Assembly (NCBI GenBank): GCA_010028225.1
Contig: RGOY01000093.1
Span: 1 to 5,337 of the forward strand
Origin: Actinomycetota bacterium
GTDB lineage: Bacteria; Actinomycetota; Actinomycetes; Nanopelagicales; Nanopelagicaceae
Reading direction: 5' to 3'
DNA: 5,337 nt
Below are positions 1 through 5,337 of this stretch, piece after piece. The notes beneath the pieces were generated by a model, which saw only the letters and a program-made list of their open reading frames with translations, was not told where the DNA came from and ran no database searches. Position numbers and translations under genes: made by a program. The first letter of the stretch is position 1. Each line of letters starts with the position of its first letter.

Positions 1-764
1 TCGCCCTCAACATCTTCAGCGATGATCAGAAGCGGCTTGCTTGCCTGTGCCACCTTCTCAAGGACGGGGAGGATGTCTGGCAGCGCAGAAATTTTCCCAG
101 CAGAAATGAGAATGTAGGCATCTTCAAGGACTGCCTCCATGCGATCGGCATCAGTGACGAAATATGGCGAGATATAGCCCTTATCGAACTGCATACCTTC
201 GGTGAACTCGAGTTCAAGTCCGGTGGTCGAAGATTCTTCGACAGTAATGACGCCATCTTTTCCGACCTTGTCCATCGCCTCAGCGATTAACTCGCCGATA
301 TTGCGATCTTGGGCAGAAATTGTTGCGACATTTGCGATCTGATCTTTGCCAGCGACTGGTGTTGCATTCGCATGCAACTTTTCGACAATCGCCTCAACTG
401 CTCGCTCGATACCGACTTTGATGCCCATCGGTTGTGCGCCAGCAGCGAGATTGCGAAGACCCTCTTTGACCATCGCCTGTGCAAGGACGGTTGCGGTGGT
501 GGTTCCATCACCCGCAACATCATTTGTCTTCTCAGCTACCTGCTTGACCAACTGAGCGCCCATATTCTCGGCCGGATCAGAGAGTTCAATTTCCTTTGCA
601 ATGGTGACACCATCGTTTGTGATCACCGGGGCACCAAAGGACTTGCCGATGACGACATTGCGTCCCTTTGGTCCAAGTGTCACTTTGACGGTATCGGCGA
701 GGATGTTGACTCCTCGTTCCATTCCGCGACGAGCATTCTCGTCGAAATGCAGACTCTTACCCAT
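1..764 (-). CDS. groEL: Chaperonin GroEL (60 kDa, Cpn60), N-terminal 254 codons, cut by window edge
   Basis: This is the large subunit of the cytosolic group I chaperonin, which folds proteins in an ATP-driven double-ring cage capped by GroES. The frame is open from the ATG at 764 to the left edge, giving 254 full codons of about 540. It begins MGKSLHFDENARRGMERGVN. Visible hallmarks are TLGPKGR (residues 29-35), NDGVTIA (50-56, with D51) and the ATP-binding GDGTTTAT (85-92, with D86 equivalent to the catalytic Asp87 of E. coli). The apical-domain start ends in LLIIAEDVEG at the edge. It lies 21 bp after the groES stop, with a modest GGAAG Shine-Dalgarno, so it is co-transcribed with groES under the CIRCE-bearing promoter. 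Actinobacteria often carry a second groEL elsewhere; the C-terminal tail that would help tell the copies apart (His-rich or Gly-Met-rich) lies outside the window. Identification is secure. Confidence 0.98.
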   Translation of the reverse strand, partial: MGKSLHFDENARRGMERGVNILADTVKVTLGPKGRNVVIGKSFGAPVITNDGVTIAKEIELSDPAENMGAQLVKQVAEKTNDVAGDGTTTATVLAQAMVKEGLRNLAAGAQPMGIKVGIERAVEAIVEKLHANATPVAGKDQIANVATISAQDRNIGELIAEAMDKVGKDGVITVEESSTTGLELEFTEGMQFDKGYISPYFVTDADRMEAVLEDAYILISAGKISALPDILPVLEKVAQASKPLLIIAEDVEG

Positions 765-785
765 AACTAGTTACCGTCTTCCGGG

Positions 786-1079
786 TTACTTGGTGATGAT
801 CGCGAGGATGTCGCGCGCTGAGAGGACGAGGTATTCCTCGCCGCCAGACTTCACTTCGGTGCCGCCGTACTTGCTGTAAAGGACGACATCGCCTTCCTTC
901 ACATCCATTGGAACACGCACACCGTCATCGAAACGGCCTGGGCCTACAGCGACGACTTTGCCCTCCTGTGGCTTCTCCTTGGCGGTATCTGGGATAACGA
1001 GACCTGATGCGGTGGTGGTCTCAGCATCGAGTGGCTTAACTACGACTCGATCTTCAAGTGGCTTAATGGCAATGGCCAT
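786..1079 (-). CDS. groES: Co-chaperonin GroES (Cpn10)
   Basis: GroES forms the heptameric lid of the GroEL folding chamber in the cytoplasm. The 97-residue product has the normal family length and starts MAIAIKPLEDRVVVKPLD. The mobile loop that docks on GroEL lies at about residues 17-35, with the hydrophobic contact GLVI at 26-29. Further family motifs are EGKVVAVGPG (39-48), the roof-loop region around 49-60, GDVVLYSKYGGTEVK (63-77) and YLVLSARDILAII (83-95). The start at 1079 is chosen because an AAGGAG Shine-Dalgarno lies 7 bases upstream and the protein then begins where the family begins. An upstream in-frame GTG at 1130 would add 17 unrelated residues and has no ribosome site. It is the first gene of the groES-groEL operon and is preceded by a CIRCE operator, so heat-inducible HrcA control is expected. 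Confidence 0.98.
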   Translation of the reverse strand: MAIAIKPLEDRVVVKPLDAETTTASGLVIPDTAKEKPQEGKVVAVGPGRFDDGVRVPMDVKEGDVVLYSKYGGTEVKSGGEEYLVLSARDILAIITK

Positions 1080-1086
1080 CTTTTCG

Positions 1087-1092
1087 CTCCTT
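1087..1092 (-). promoter_or_regulatory. Shine-Dalgarno of groES
   Basis: Minus-strand AAGGAG lies 7 bases before the ATG at 1079. It is the strongest ribosome binding site noticed in the window, and it decides the groES start in favour of the internal ATG over the GTG at 1130. Confidence 0.9.
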
Positions 1093-1142
1093 ATAACTCG
1101 TCTATTCGTTCTCGATTGAACGGGTTTCACTTCTGGGGGCCG

Positions 1143-1169
1143 TTAGCAGTGTCAGCCCGCGAGTGCCAA
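1143..1169 (-). promoter_or_regulatory. CIRCE operator (HrcA-binding inverted repeat)
   Basis: Read on the minus strand, the element is TTGGCACTC, a 9-base spacer, then CACTGCTAA. Against the CIRCE consensus TTAGCACTC-N9-GAGTGCTAA it matches 15 of 18 arm positions with the exact 9-base spacer: one mismatch in the promoter-proximal arm, two in the other. It lies in the groES leader, 63 bp before the start codon and just after the proposed -10 box, so HrcA binding would cover the transcription start. By family knowledge, HrcA represses groESL at normal temperature and is released on heat shock. The hrcA gene is not in this window. Confidence 0.92.
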
Positions 1170-1174
1170 CGCGA

Positions 1175-1203
1175 ACCCTAGGGGGCGTATTCCCGAACCT
1201 CAA
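1175..1203 (-). promoter_or_regulatory. Probable housekeeping-sigma promoter of groES-groEL
   Basis: On the minus strand there is a -35 box TTGAGG (1198-1203), a 17-base spacer and a -10 box TAGGGT (1175-1180). The expected transcription start is near 1168, at the upstream edge of the CIRCE repeat. This is the usual arrangement for CIRCE-controlled groE promoters. The boxes are imperfect matches (4/6 each to TTGACA and TATAAT), but spacing and the operator position support each other. Confidence 0.7.
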
Positions 1204-1224
1204 ATCGGCGAACCCACATCGCTG

Positions 1225-1239
1225 GCGACTGGGGGTCGC
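1225..1239. other. Small GC-rich hairpin upstream of the groES promoter
   Basis: A 5-bp inverted repeat GCGAC/GTCGC with a 5-base loop lies 7 bases beyond the stronger hairpin at 1246-1267 on the minus-strand reading. It may be a second part of the same termination region, or chance in a GC-rich gap. Confidence 0.3.
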
Positions 1240-1245
1240 TCTATC

Positions 1246-1267
1246 CCAGACCCATGGAGGGGTCTGG
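1246..1267 (-). terminator. Perfect 8-bp hairpin after the secreted-protein gene, candidate terminator
   Basis: Minus-strand CCAGACCC, a 6-base loop CTCCAT, then GGGTCTGG forms a perfect 8-bp, GC-rich stem that begins about 19 bases after the TAG stop at 1287-1289. There is no run of T after it (the next bases are GATAGAGCG), so it is not a classic intrinsic terminator. Hairpins without a U tract are often proposed as terminators or 3'-end stabilisers in actinobacteria. Its place between the end of one gene and the groES promoter fits a role in insulating the chaperonin operon from read-through. Confidence 0.5.
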
Positions 1268-1286
1268 ACTCAGGGCATCGAAAGGC

Positions 1287-2942
1287 CTACCCCTGCTGTT
1301 TGTACCCAGCGGGACATCGAGGAGAGGATCCGGTGACACTTTTTGAACGCGCCCCCTTGATGCAGGTGATTGTCTTCTTCCCCTTGGCTTGGGAGAGCTT
1401 CACTTTGATCGTTGATGCGGAGAAAGTGAAGTTGTCCGCCGTCAAACTTAGCCATCCATCACTCTCGGTGACCGAGGTCGTGGCTATCTTTGCTACTCCA
1501 TTTGAATTTGAAATAGTGACAGAAGCCGCAACAGGGGCTGCACCAAGTCCGTATACACACCTGGCTACATCTGACTTCATGATTAACTGATATCTACCCA
1601 GAGTTTCCTCACCGTTACTTCGAAAGTGGGGTGCAGCCACTGTGTAATCAAGAGTTCCTTTGACAAGCTTGGGTGGCCCAGCTGAATAAATTGTTGCATT
1701 TGTAGATACAAATCCATTGACACGATTCTTTTTCCTAAAACATCCCAATGAATCTTTCATTTCCGATTGAGAAAGTGTACGCACTGACCAGGAATTAATA
1801 TCAGCATCTGCTCGATCTGAACGCAAATTTATCCAAGAATTGAACTCCTGTAACGCATCAGGACCATAAGATAAAGGCCGACTTGATGTCGTGTTTACGA
1901 GCGGATCGTCAGAGCACCATCGACACCCTTTTGTCAGAGCACCGCCTTCATCTGTGAAAGAACCATCTCTATATTGTTTTTGTATTCGCTCTGGGATTTG
2001 GCTCCAAGGGTAGGAGAATCCCAGATTAGGAATACGAACAGATTTTCCTGCGAGGAGAACCCGCACTGCGCCAGATTTACTCAAGTTCTCAATCGAAATC
2101 TTTGCTCCCGCAATTCGACCATGTAACCATCCCGATGGAGAAGCAGAAAGTCTGAGGCTAACGCTGAAACCAATTTCATCAGGTAGTTCGCGTCGATTAG
2201 CACAGAGCGAATCCCCGCTCATCACACACTCATATCGCTCATCTTCATATGGGCCATACATACCATTTGCCCCTAGAACCGAACCTGATCCGCGAGGAGA
2301 CTCACTCGCAGAACTAGAGCCATCGTCCCTGGTGGTTGCTTTGAAATCTACGGCGTAGACACTCATGGATAGTGACTCGGTTGAGAAGTATTTTTCTGAT
2401 GAATTCTTACTTCCGGCCAAAATTGCATTGACAAAGAAAAGGTTTCCGCCGATGTGAGTGAAGCCTGGAAATGACCAGGTTTGGCCAGAGGATGCTCTTG
2501 GCAACTTGATTGATGAGTCTTCAACATACGTTGTCCGAATGACTTTAGGGAAAACATCTACCGCTTCTCCCACAATCTCCTGATTTGATGAGAGTAACTT
2601 GACGCTTTCAATACAATCTAAATCGGTGACTTGCGAACAAGCAACAAGCCTGGTCATGTAAGTGAAACTTCCAGTTTTTTCGCTACAACGTGGGTCTTTC
2701 ATACTGCTGCAAAGCAAAGTCTGTGAGTCATCTCCATCTTTTTGGTTATTCCACGCCAAGTAGGGAGCGCCCGGTGAAAGTATTGCTCCACCCGCATTCT
2801 CGGAGAAAGTAACGTTGACGTAGCCTTGTTGTGGCAAGTCGGGAGAGGACCACCCATCATCAACATACCGATAACTAGAGTGTGCAGACACACTTGGAAA
2901 TGAAAGTAAAAGTACTAGGAATACAGCAAGGCACCGATTCAT
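1287..2942 (-). CDS. Secreted cysteine-rich protein of unknown function
   Basis: I cannot assign a function. The 551-residue product starts MNRC, then has a hydrophobic stretch (residues 4-18) and a signal-peptidase site after SVSA (20/21) without a lipobox, so export by Sec is likely. The mature part has 12 cysteines, mostly in close pairs: 78/86, 102/110 and 239/247 (all CX7C), 340/343 (CX2C) and 527/543. A Ser/Gly-rich linker (about 207-222) divides an N-terminal part from a larger, probably beta-rich part. The last 30 or so residues (TITCIKG near 524-530, RCPAGYK near 542-548) form a basic, two-cysteine tail after a segment TIKVKLSQ (511-518). Tails of this look seem familiar to me from secreted proteins of freshwater actinobacteria, a recollection and not a search result. 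The ATG at 2942 is preferred to a TTG at 3002 because the signal peptide then has a normal short n-region; neither start has a good Shine-Dalgarno. The gene stands alone between tsaD and groES, with lower sampled GC than both. Confidence 0.85.
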   Translation of the reverse strand: MNRCLAVFLVLLLSFPSVSAHSSYRYVDDGWSSPDLPQQGYVNVTFSENAGGAILSPGAPYLAWNNQKDGDDSQTLLCSSMKDPRCSEKTGSFTYMTRLVACSQVTDLDCIESVKLLSSNQEIVGEAVDVFPKVIRTTYVEDSSIKLPRASSGQTWSFPGFTHIGGNLFFVNAILAGSKNSSEKYFSTESLSMSVYAVDFKATTRDDGSSSASESPRGSGSVLGANGMYGPYEDERYECVMSGDSLCANRRELPDEIGFSVSLRLSASPSGWLHGRIAGAKISIENLSKSGAVRVLLAGKSVRIPNLGFSYPWSQIPERIQKQYRDGSFTDEGGALTKGCRWCSDDPLVNTTSSRPLSYGPDALQEFNSWINLRSDRADADINSWSVRTLSQSEMKDSLGCFRKKNRVNGFVSTNATIYSAGPPKLVKGTLDYTVAAPHFRSNGEETLGRYQLIMKSDVARCVYGLGAAPVAASVTISNSNGVAKIATTSVTESDGWLSLTADNFTFSASTIKVKLSQAKGKKTITCIKGARSKSVTGSSPRCPAGYKQQG

Positions 2943-3019
2943 TGACCGTAAATTTAGCCTGTTTTTATCGTTCCCGCTGCCGGAAACATGTCTTGAGAAC
3001 AAGGGGTAGGGATAATTTC

Positions 3020-3048
3020 TTTGTAAATAGACTCTGATTGATACTCAA
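3020..3048 (-). promoter_or_regulatory. Weak candidate promoter for the secreted-protein gene
   Basis: In the 121-bp gap after tsaD, the minus strand reads TTGAGT (3043-3048), a 17-base spacer, then TACAAA (3020-3025). Each box matches four of six consensus bases. Transcription would start near 3013, leaving a leader of about 70 bases. An alternative is a -10-like TAAATT only 8 bases before the ATG at 2942, which would give a nearly leaderless message but has no visible -35. The gap is AT-rich, so chance matches are easy. Confidence 0.3.
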
Positions 3049-3063
3049 TTACTGTTCGCTTGG

Positions 3064-4098
3064 TTAAAAAGAAACAACTGAAACACTTGCTGAACTATCG
3101 ACGGCGATACCCAAGTCTGAAGGTTTCACACCTTGTCGAAGAAGTTCTGCACCAAGAGCTGCCACCATCGCGCCGTTATCAGTACAGAGCGATGCCGGTG
3201 GAATGCGTAATTCGAGTCCTGCCTTCGCAGCTCGATCTTCTGCCATCTCTCGAAGCCGTGAGTTGGCTGCAACCCCGCCCCCGATGAGAAGCGTTTCGAT
3301 ACCACTCTCTTTGCAGGCATCAATCGACTTCATCGTGAGTACATCAACAACTGCTTCTTGAAAGGAGGCCGCGACATTGGCGCGCTGATACTCAGGCGTC
3401 GCCTTTACATACCGAGAGACAGCCGTTTTAAGCCCCGAGAAAGAGAAGTCGAATCGGTGATCGGCTTGATCCTTTGCTGCTGTCATCCCGCGTGGAAAAT
3501 CAATCTCTGCTCTGCCTGATTTTGCTTCGCTATCGATCAATGGACCGCCGGGAAATCCAAGGCCAAGTAACCGTGCAATCTTGTCAAAGGCCTCCCCCGC
3601 TGCATCATCCAGCGTTCTACCTAGCTGCTCGTAAGAACCCGCTAGTGAATCCAATTTTAAAATCGATGAATGTCCACCACTAACTAGTAGAGCTATTGCT
3701 GGTCCGACTGTCTTATCGTGCGTTAAAAGATCAACGGCAACATGTGAGGCAAGATGATTGACCCCATAGAGCGGTTTATCGAGTGCGAGCGCCAATCCAT
3801 TAGCTGCAGAGACGCCAACTAATAGGGCACCGACTAATCCAGGACCAGCAGTGACTGCAATCGCATCGAGATCATCGAGAGAAACTTTTGCCTCATTAGT
3901 TGCTCGGGCTATTGCTGGCCAAACTGCCTCTAAGTGAGCACGGCTTGCTATTTCTGGAACAACTCCACCAAATCTTTCATGTTCATTGACGCTCGAGGCA
4001 ATCACATTCGCAAGCAACTTTCGCCCAGAGACAATTCCCACAGCAGTCTCATCGCAGGAGGTCTCTATTCCCAACACCAACGGCAGAGATTGCGTCAT
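3064..4098 (-). CDS. tsaD: tRNA N6-adenosine threonylcarbamoyltransferase TsaD (Gcp/Kae1/YgjD)
   Basis: TsaD moves the threonylcarbamoyl group from threonylcarbamoyl-AMP to A37 of tRNAs that read ANN codons, working in the cytoplasm with TsaB and TsaE. The 344-residue product has the full family length. Visible motifs are the N-terminal GIETSCDETAVG (10-21), the metal-binding pair H115 and H119 in VNHLASHVAVD, LLVSGGHS (137-144), DDAAGEAFDK (164-173), FSFSGLKTAV (218-227), GGGVAANSRLR (273-283) and the third metal ligand D307 in TDNGAM. All key residues are present. Its ATG overlaps the rimI TGA by four bases (ATGA), so translation is probably coupled. It is the last gene of the tsaE-tsaB-rimI-tsaD run; no convincing terminator follows its TAA. 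Old annotations as an O-sialoglycoprotein endopeptidase are obsolete. Confidence 0.98.
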   Translation of the reverse strand: MTQSLPLVLGIETSCDETAVGIVSGRKLLANVIASSVNEHERFGGVVPEIASRAHLEAVWPAIARATNEAKVSLDDLDAIAVTAGPGLVGALLVGVSAANGLALALDKPLYGVNHLASHVAVDLLTHDKTVGPAIALLVSGGHSSILKLDSLAGSYEQLGRTLDDAAGEAFDKIARLLGLGFPGGPLIDSEAKSGRAEIDFPRGMTAAKDQADHRFDFSFSGLKTAVSRYVKATPEYQRANVAASFQEAVVDVLTMKSIDACKESGIETLLIGGGVAANSRLREMAEDRAAKAGLELRIPPASLCTDNGAMVAALGAELLRQGVKPSDLGIAVDSSASVSVVSF

Positions 4099-4556
4099 GA
4101 ATCATGCCCATCTCTTGCCAACTCTTTCTTCATCACAATCGCGTCAATGCCAGGTGCGTAGTAATCCTTTCTAAGTGAAATTTCTTGATAGCCGAGGGAT
4201 CTATAGAGCGGTAGCGCCTCATCATTTCCCACACGCATCTCAAGTAACGCAAATTGTGCGCCTTGATCCTTAGCCCATCGTTCAAGGCGCGCAATAAGCC
4301 TTCTTGCGATTCCTTGACGACGGTAATTTCCATGCACCGCAACATTATGGATATCTGCACTCTCACCATTTGCGGCGATGCCGGCATACCCGACAATCTT
4401 CTCGTCATCAAGTGCGCCCAGATAAAGTCGCCTTGAACCAGAGAGCTCTTCCTTGACCTGAGCCAAAGTCCAGGCTTGCTTTCCGAAAATTTCTTTCTCA
4501 AGTTCAAATATTGCGATGGCGTCAACGAGAGTGAGATTTCTATAAGTAATCATCAT
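4095..4556 (-). CDS. rimI: GNAT-family N-alpha-acetyltransferase RimI
   Basis: This is a 153-residue single-domain GNAT acetyltransferase using acetyl-CoA. RimI of E. coli acetylates the N-terminal residue of ribosomal protein S18, and mycobacterial RimI is reported to be broader in substrate. The acetyl-CoA pyrophosphate loop is RRQGIA (79-84), preceded by the beta-strand IHNVAV (69-74). The conserved LLEMRVGN (104-111) and ALPLYRSLGY (114-123) contain E106 and Y118, matching the catalytic Glu and Tyr of E. coli RimI, and the C-terminal RKDYY (129-133) with DAIVM is typical. Two ATGs stand side by side (4556 and 4553); the first forms an ATGA overlap with the tsaB stop and is used here. It lies between tsaB and tsaD as in many actinobacteria, and the position supports the RimI name over a generic GNAT. 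The real substrate cannot be read from the sequence. Confidence 0.93.
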   Translation of the reverse strand: MMITYRNLTLVDAIAIFELEKEIFGKQAWTLAQVKEELSGSRRLYLGALDDEKIVGYAGIAANGESADIHNVAVHGNYRRQGIARRLIARLERWAKDQGAQFALLEMRVGNDEALPLYRSLGYQEISLRKDYYAPGIDAIVMKKELARDGHDS

Positions 4557-5137
4557 CGCTCACTCGTCGGCACGGCATCGGGTTTTCGCAAATACATTGG
4601 TTGATGCACGCCGTCAGCCCACTCAAGTGCTGCCAGCATAAAAAGTGGATGGGGATAGATCATGTCGATATCGGCCTCGAAACCATACTTCGATGCACCC
4701 TCGCCGTATACCGGCAAACCCATCGCACGTACCTCTTCCGGCAATGAAACTTTCGGCTCTGTGATTCGCTTTCCAGAATCAAATTTTGCCCAATAGATTT
4801 CTTTTCGCCTGGCATCAGTTGCGACGATGTATTCGCCCTTGATGCCCGAGACGATTCCATCGAGTGAGCAAATGCCGGACCAAGAAACACCTTTCGCTCT
4901 CGCGAAGACTTCTGCGAATGTGATTCCCACACGCAGGCCAGTGAATGGACCAGGACCCATTCCCACAAGTACTTGGGTGATGGGGCGCCCAAGATCGAGC
5001 GCGCCAGATACAAGCGGTGGAAGTGCCTCGCCATGTTCCGTCGCGCCATCATGCCTTCCGGCAAAGAGTGGCACCGCGCCATCAAAGAGTCCGACAGAGG
5101 TGCGTGAGGTCGCGGTATCGATAACAAGAGTGGTCAT
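4553..5137 (-). CDS. tsaB: t6A biosynthesis protein TsaB (YeaZ)
   Basis: TsaB is a paralogue of TsaD with the ASKHA fold but without the metal site. It dimerises with TsaD and, with TsaE, activates it for t6A37 formation. The 194-residue product has the N-terminal strand LVIDTATSRTSVGLFDG (4-20), the signature GMGPGPFTGLRVG (59-71) and DARRKEIYWAKFD (108-120), a segment usual in actinobacterial TsaB. The C-terminal YLRKPDAVP (182-190) is also typical. The product is shorter than E. coli TsaB (231 residues), but N- and C-terminal signatures are both intact, so the difference lies in variable loops and the gene does not look truncated. Its ATG overlaps the tsaE TGA in an ATGA, and its own TGA overlaps the rimI ATG in the same way. 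A GAGAAG stretch just before the start may act as a weak ribosome site. Confidence 0.97.
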   Translation of the reverse strand: MTTLVIDTATSRTSVGLFDGAVPLFAGRHDGATEHGEALPPLVSGALDLGRPITQVLVGMGPGPFTGLRVGITFAEVFARAKGVSWSGICSLDGIVSGIKGEYIVATDARRKEIYWAKFDSGKRITEPKVSLPEEVRAMGLPVYGEGASKYGFEADIDMIYPHPLFMLAALEWADGVHQPMYLRKPDAVPTSER

Positions 5138-5337
5138 CGCTTCTCAATCACCACTTTCCTCGTCTGATTTGATGGATCGAGTTCATCGACGAATGCGATA
5201 TCAACGAGTAGGTAACTTTCCGTAAAACGATGCGCCAGTTCGCTCCCCCATTCGATCACTGTGATCGAATCTTCTCTGCTTGCCTCAAGATCAAGGTCAT
5301 CAAATTGAATCGCCAAGTCGCCACTACCTAAGAGTCG
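5134..5337 (-). CDS. tsaE: tRNA threonylcarbamoyladenosine ATPase TsaE (YjeE), C-terminal 67 residues
   Basis: TsaE is the small P-loop ATPase that binds the TsaB-TsaD pair and resets it between rounds of t6A synthesis. Only the 3' part is here; the frame is open to the right edge and begins RLLGSGDLAIQFDDLDLEAS, so the leading R and L probably belong to the conserved DxYRL stretch. The Walker A and B motifs lie outside the window. The segment SITVIEWGSELAHRF (approximate residues 25-39 of the visible part) carries the EW motif typical of the family's last strands, and the end TRKVVIEKR closes the domain. The identification rests on this short C-terminus plus the adjacent tsaB, rimI and tsaD, the usual actinobacterial neighbours. 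Any apparent start near 5316 (TTG) is an internal codon, not the true start. Confidence 0.88.
   Translation of the reverse strand, partial: RLLGSGDLAIQFDDLDLEASREDSITVIEWGSELAHRFTESYLLVDIAFVDELDPSNQTRKVVIEKR

Noticed and set aside
309..770. Plus-strand open frame of 153 codons opposite groEL
   Set aside because: It lies wholly antisense to the conserved groEL frame, has no ribosome site and no recognisable protein features; it is a by-product of groEL codon use.
1080..1130. GTG start at 1130 giving a 114-residue GroES
   Set aside because: The extra 17 residues do not belong to the family, and the AAGGAG site points to the ATG at 1079.
1300..1590. Plus-strand open frame of 96 codons opposite the 3' end of the secreted-protein gene
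   Set aside because: The minus-strand frame is far longer and has a signal peptide and paired cysteines; the antisense frame has no supporting signal.
2943..3002. TTG start at 3002 for the secreted protein
   Set aside because: It would put about 24 polar residues before the hydrophobic core of the signal peptide and has no ribosome site; it remains possible but is less likely.
3037..3049. Inverted repeat ATTGA-TAC-TCAAT after tsaD as a terminator
   Set aside because: The stem is only 5 bp, AT-rich, with a 3-base loop and no T tract, so it is too weak to call.
4133..4525. Second minus-strand frame of 130 codons inside rimI
   Set aside because: It overlaps the rimI frame, which carries all GNAT motifs; the alternative product has no motif.
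4827..5225. Plus-strand open frame of 132 codons opposite tsaB and tsaE
   Set aside because: It is antisense to two conserved genes and spans their junction. Its product is Ser/Pro/Thr-rich, as expected from reversed codons.
1..5337. CRISPR array, tRNA or rRNA gene, insertion sequence or prophage signs
   Set aside because: I saw no regularly spaced repeats, cloverleaf-like sequence, transposase or integrase motifs, or terminal inverted repeats in either strand.

Overview
This window looks like chromosomal DNA from an actinobacterium of moderate GC content. The reasons are the gene order tsaE-tsaB-rimI-tsaD followed by groES-groEL, the actinobacterial flavour of the GroES and GroEL sequences, and a CIRCE operator in front of groES. 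Hand counts on single 60-base lines give roughly 45-57% GC in the conserved genes. The small, compact, mid-GC style would suit a free-living planktonic actinobacterium (for example an acI/Nanopelagicales-like lineage), but that placement is only an inference. Every gene seen lies on the minus strand, so the window reads from right to left.

Right part (5337 to 3064): the 3' part of tsaE, then complete tsaB, rimI and tsaD. Each of the three junctions is a four-base ATGA overlap, so this is one tightly coupled operon. TsaE, TsaB and TsaD together make the threonylcarbamoyl-transfer machinery for the t6A37 modification of tRNAs that read ANN codons. RimI is a GNAT N-alpha-acetyltransferase traditionally encoded beside them.

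Middle (3063 to 1080): one gene for a secreted, cysteine-rich protein of 551 residues and unknown function sits between tsaD and groES, where many actinobacteria have groES following soon after tsaD. It has its own upstream gap (121 bp, with a weak candidate promoter) and its own downstream gap (207 bp) carrying a perfect 8-bp hairpin. Its sampled GC (about 40-43%) is lower than that of its neighbours. This is the accessory, least described part of the window.

Left part (1079 to 1): the heat-shock chaperonin operon groES-groEL. A promoter (TTGAGG, 17 bp, TAGGGT) is followed by a CIRCE inverted repeat covering the expected transcription start, so HrcA repression is likely. groES has a strong Shine-Dalgarno, and groEL starts 21 bp after it and runs off the left end after 254 codons. 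No RNA genes, CRISPR arrays, insertion sequences or att-like repeats were seen.
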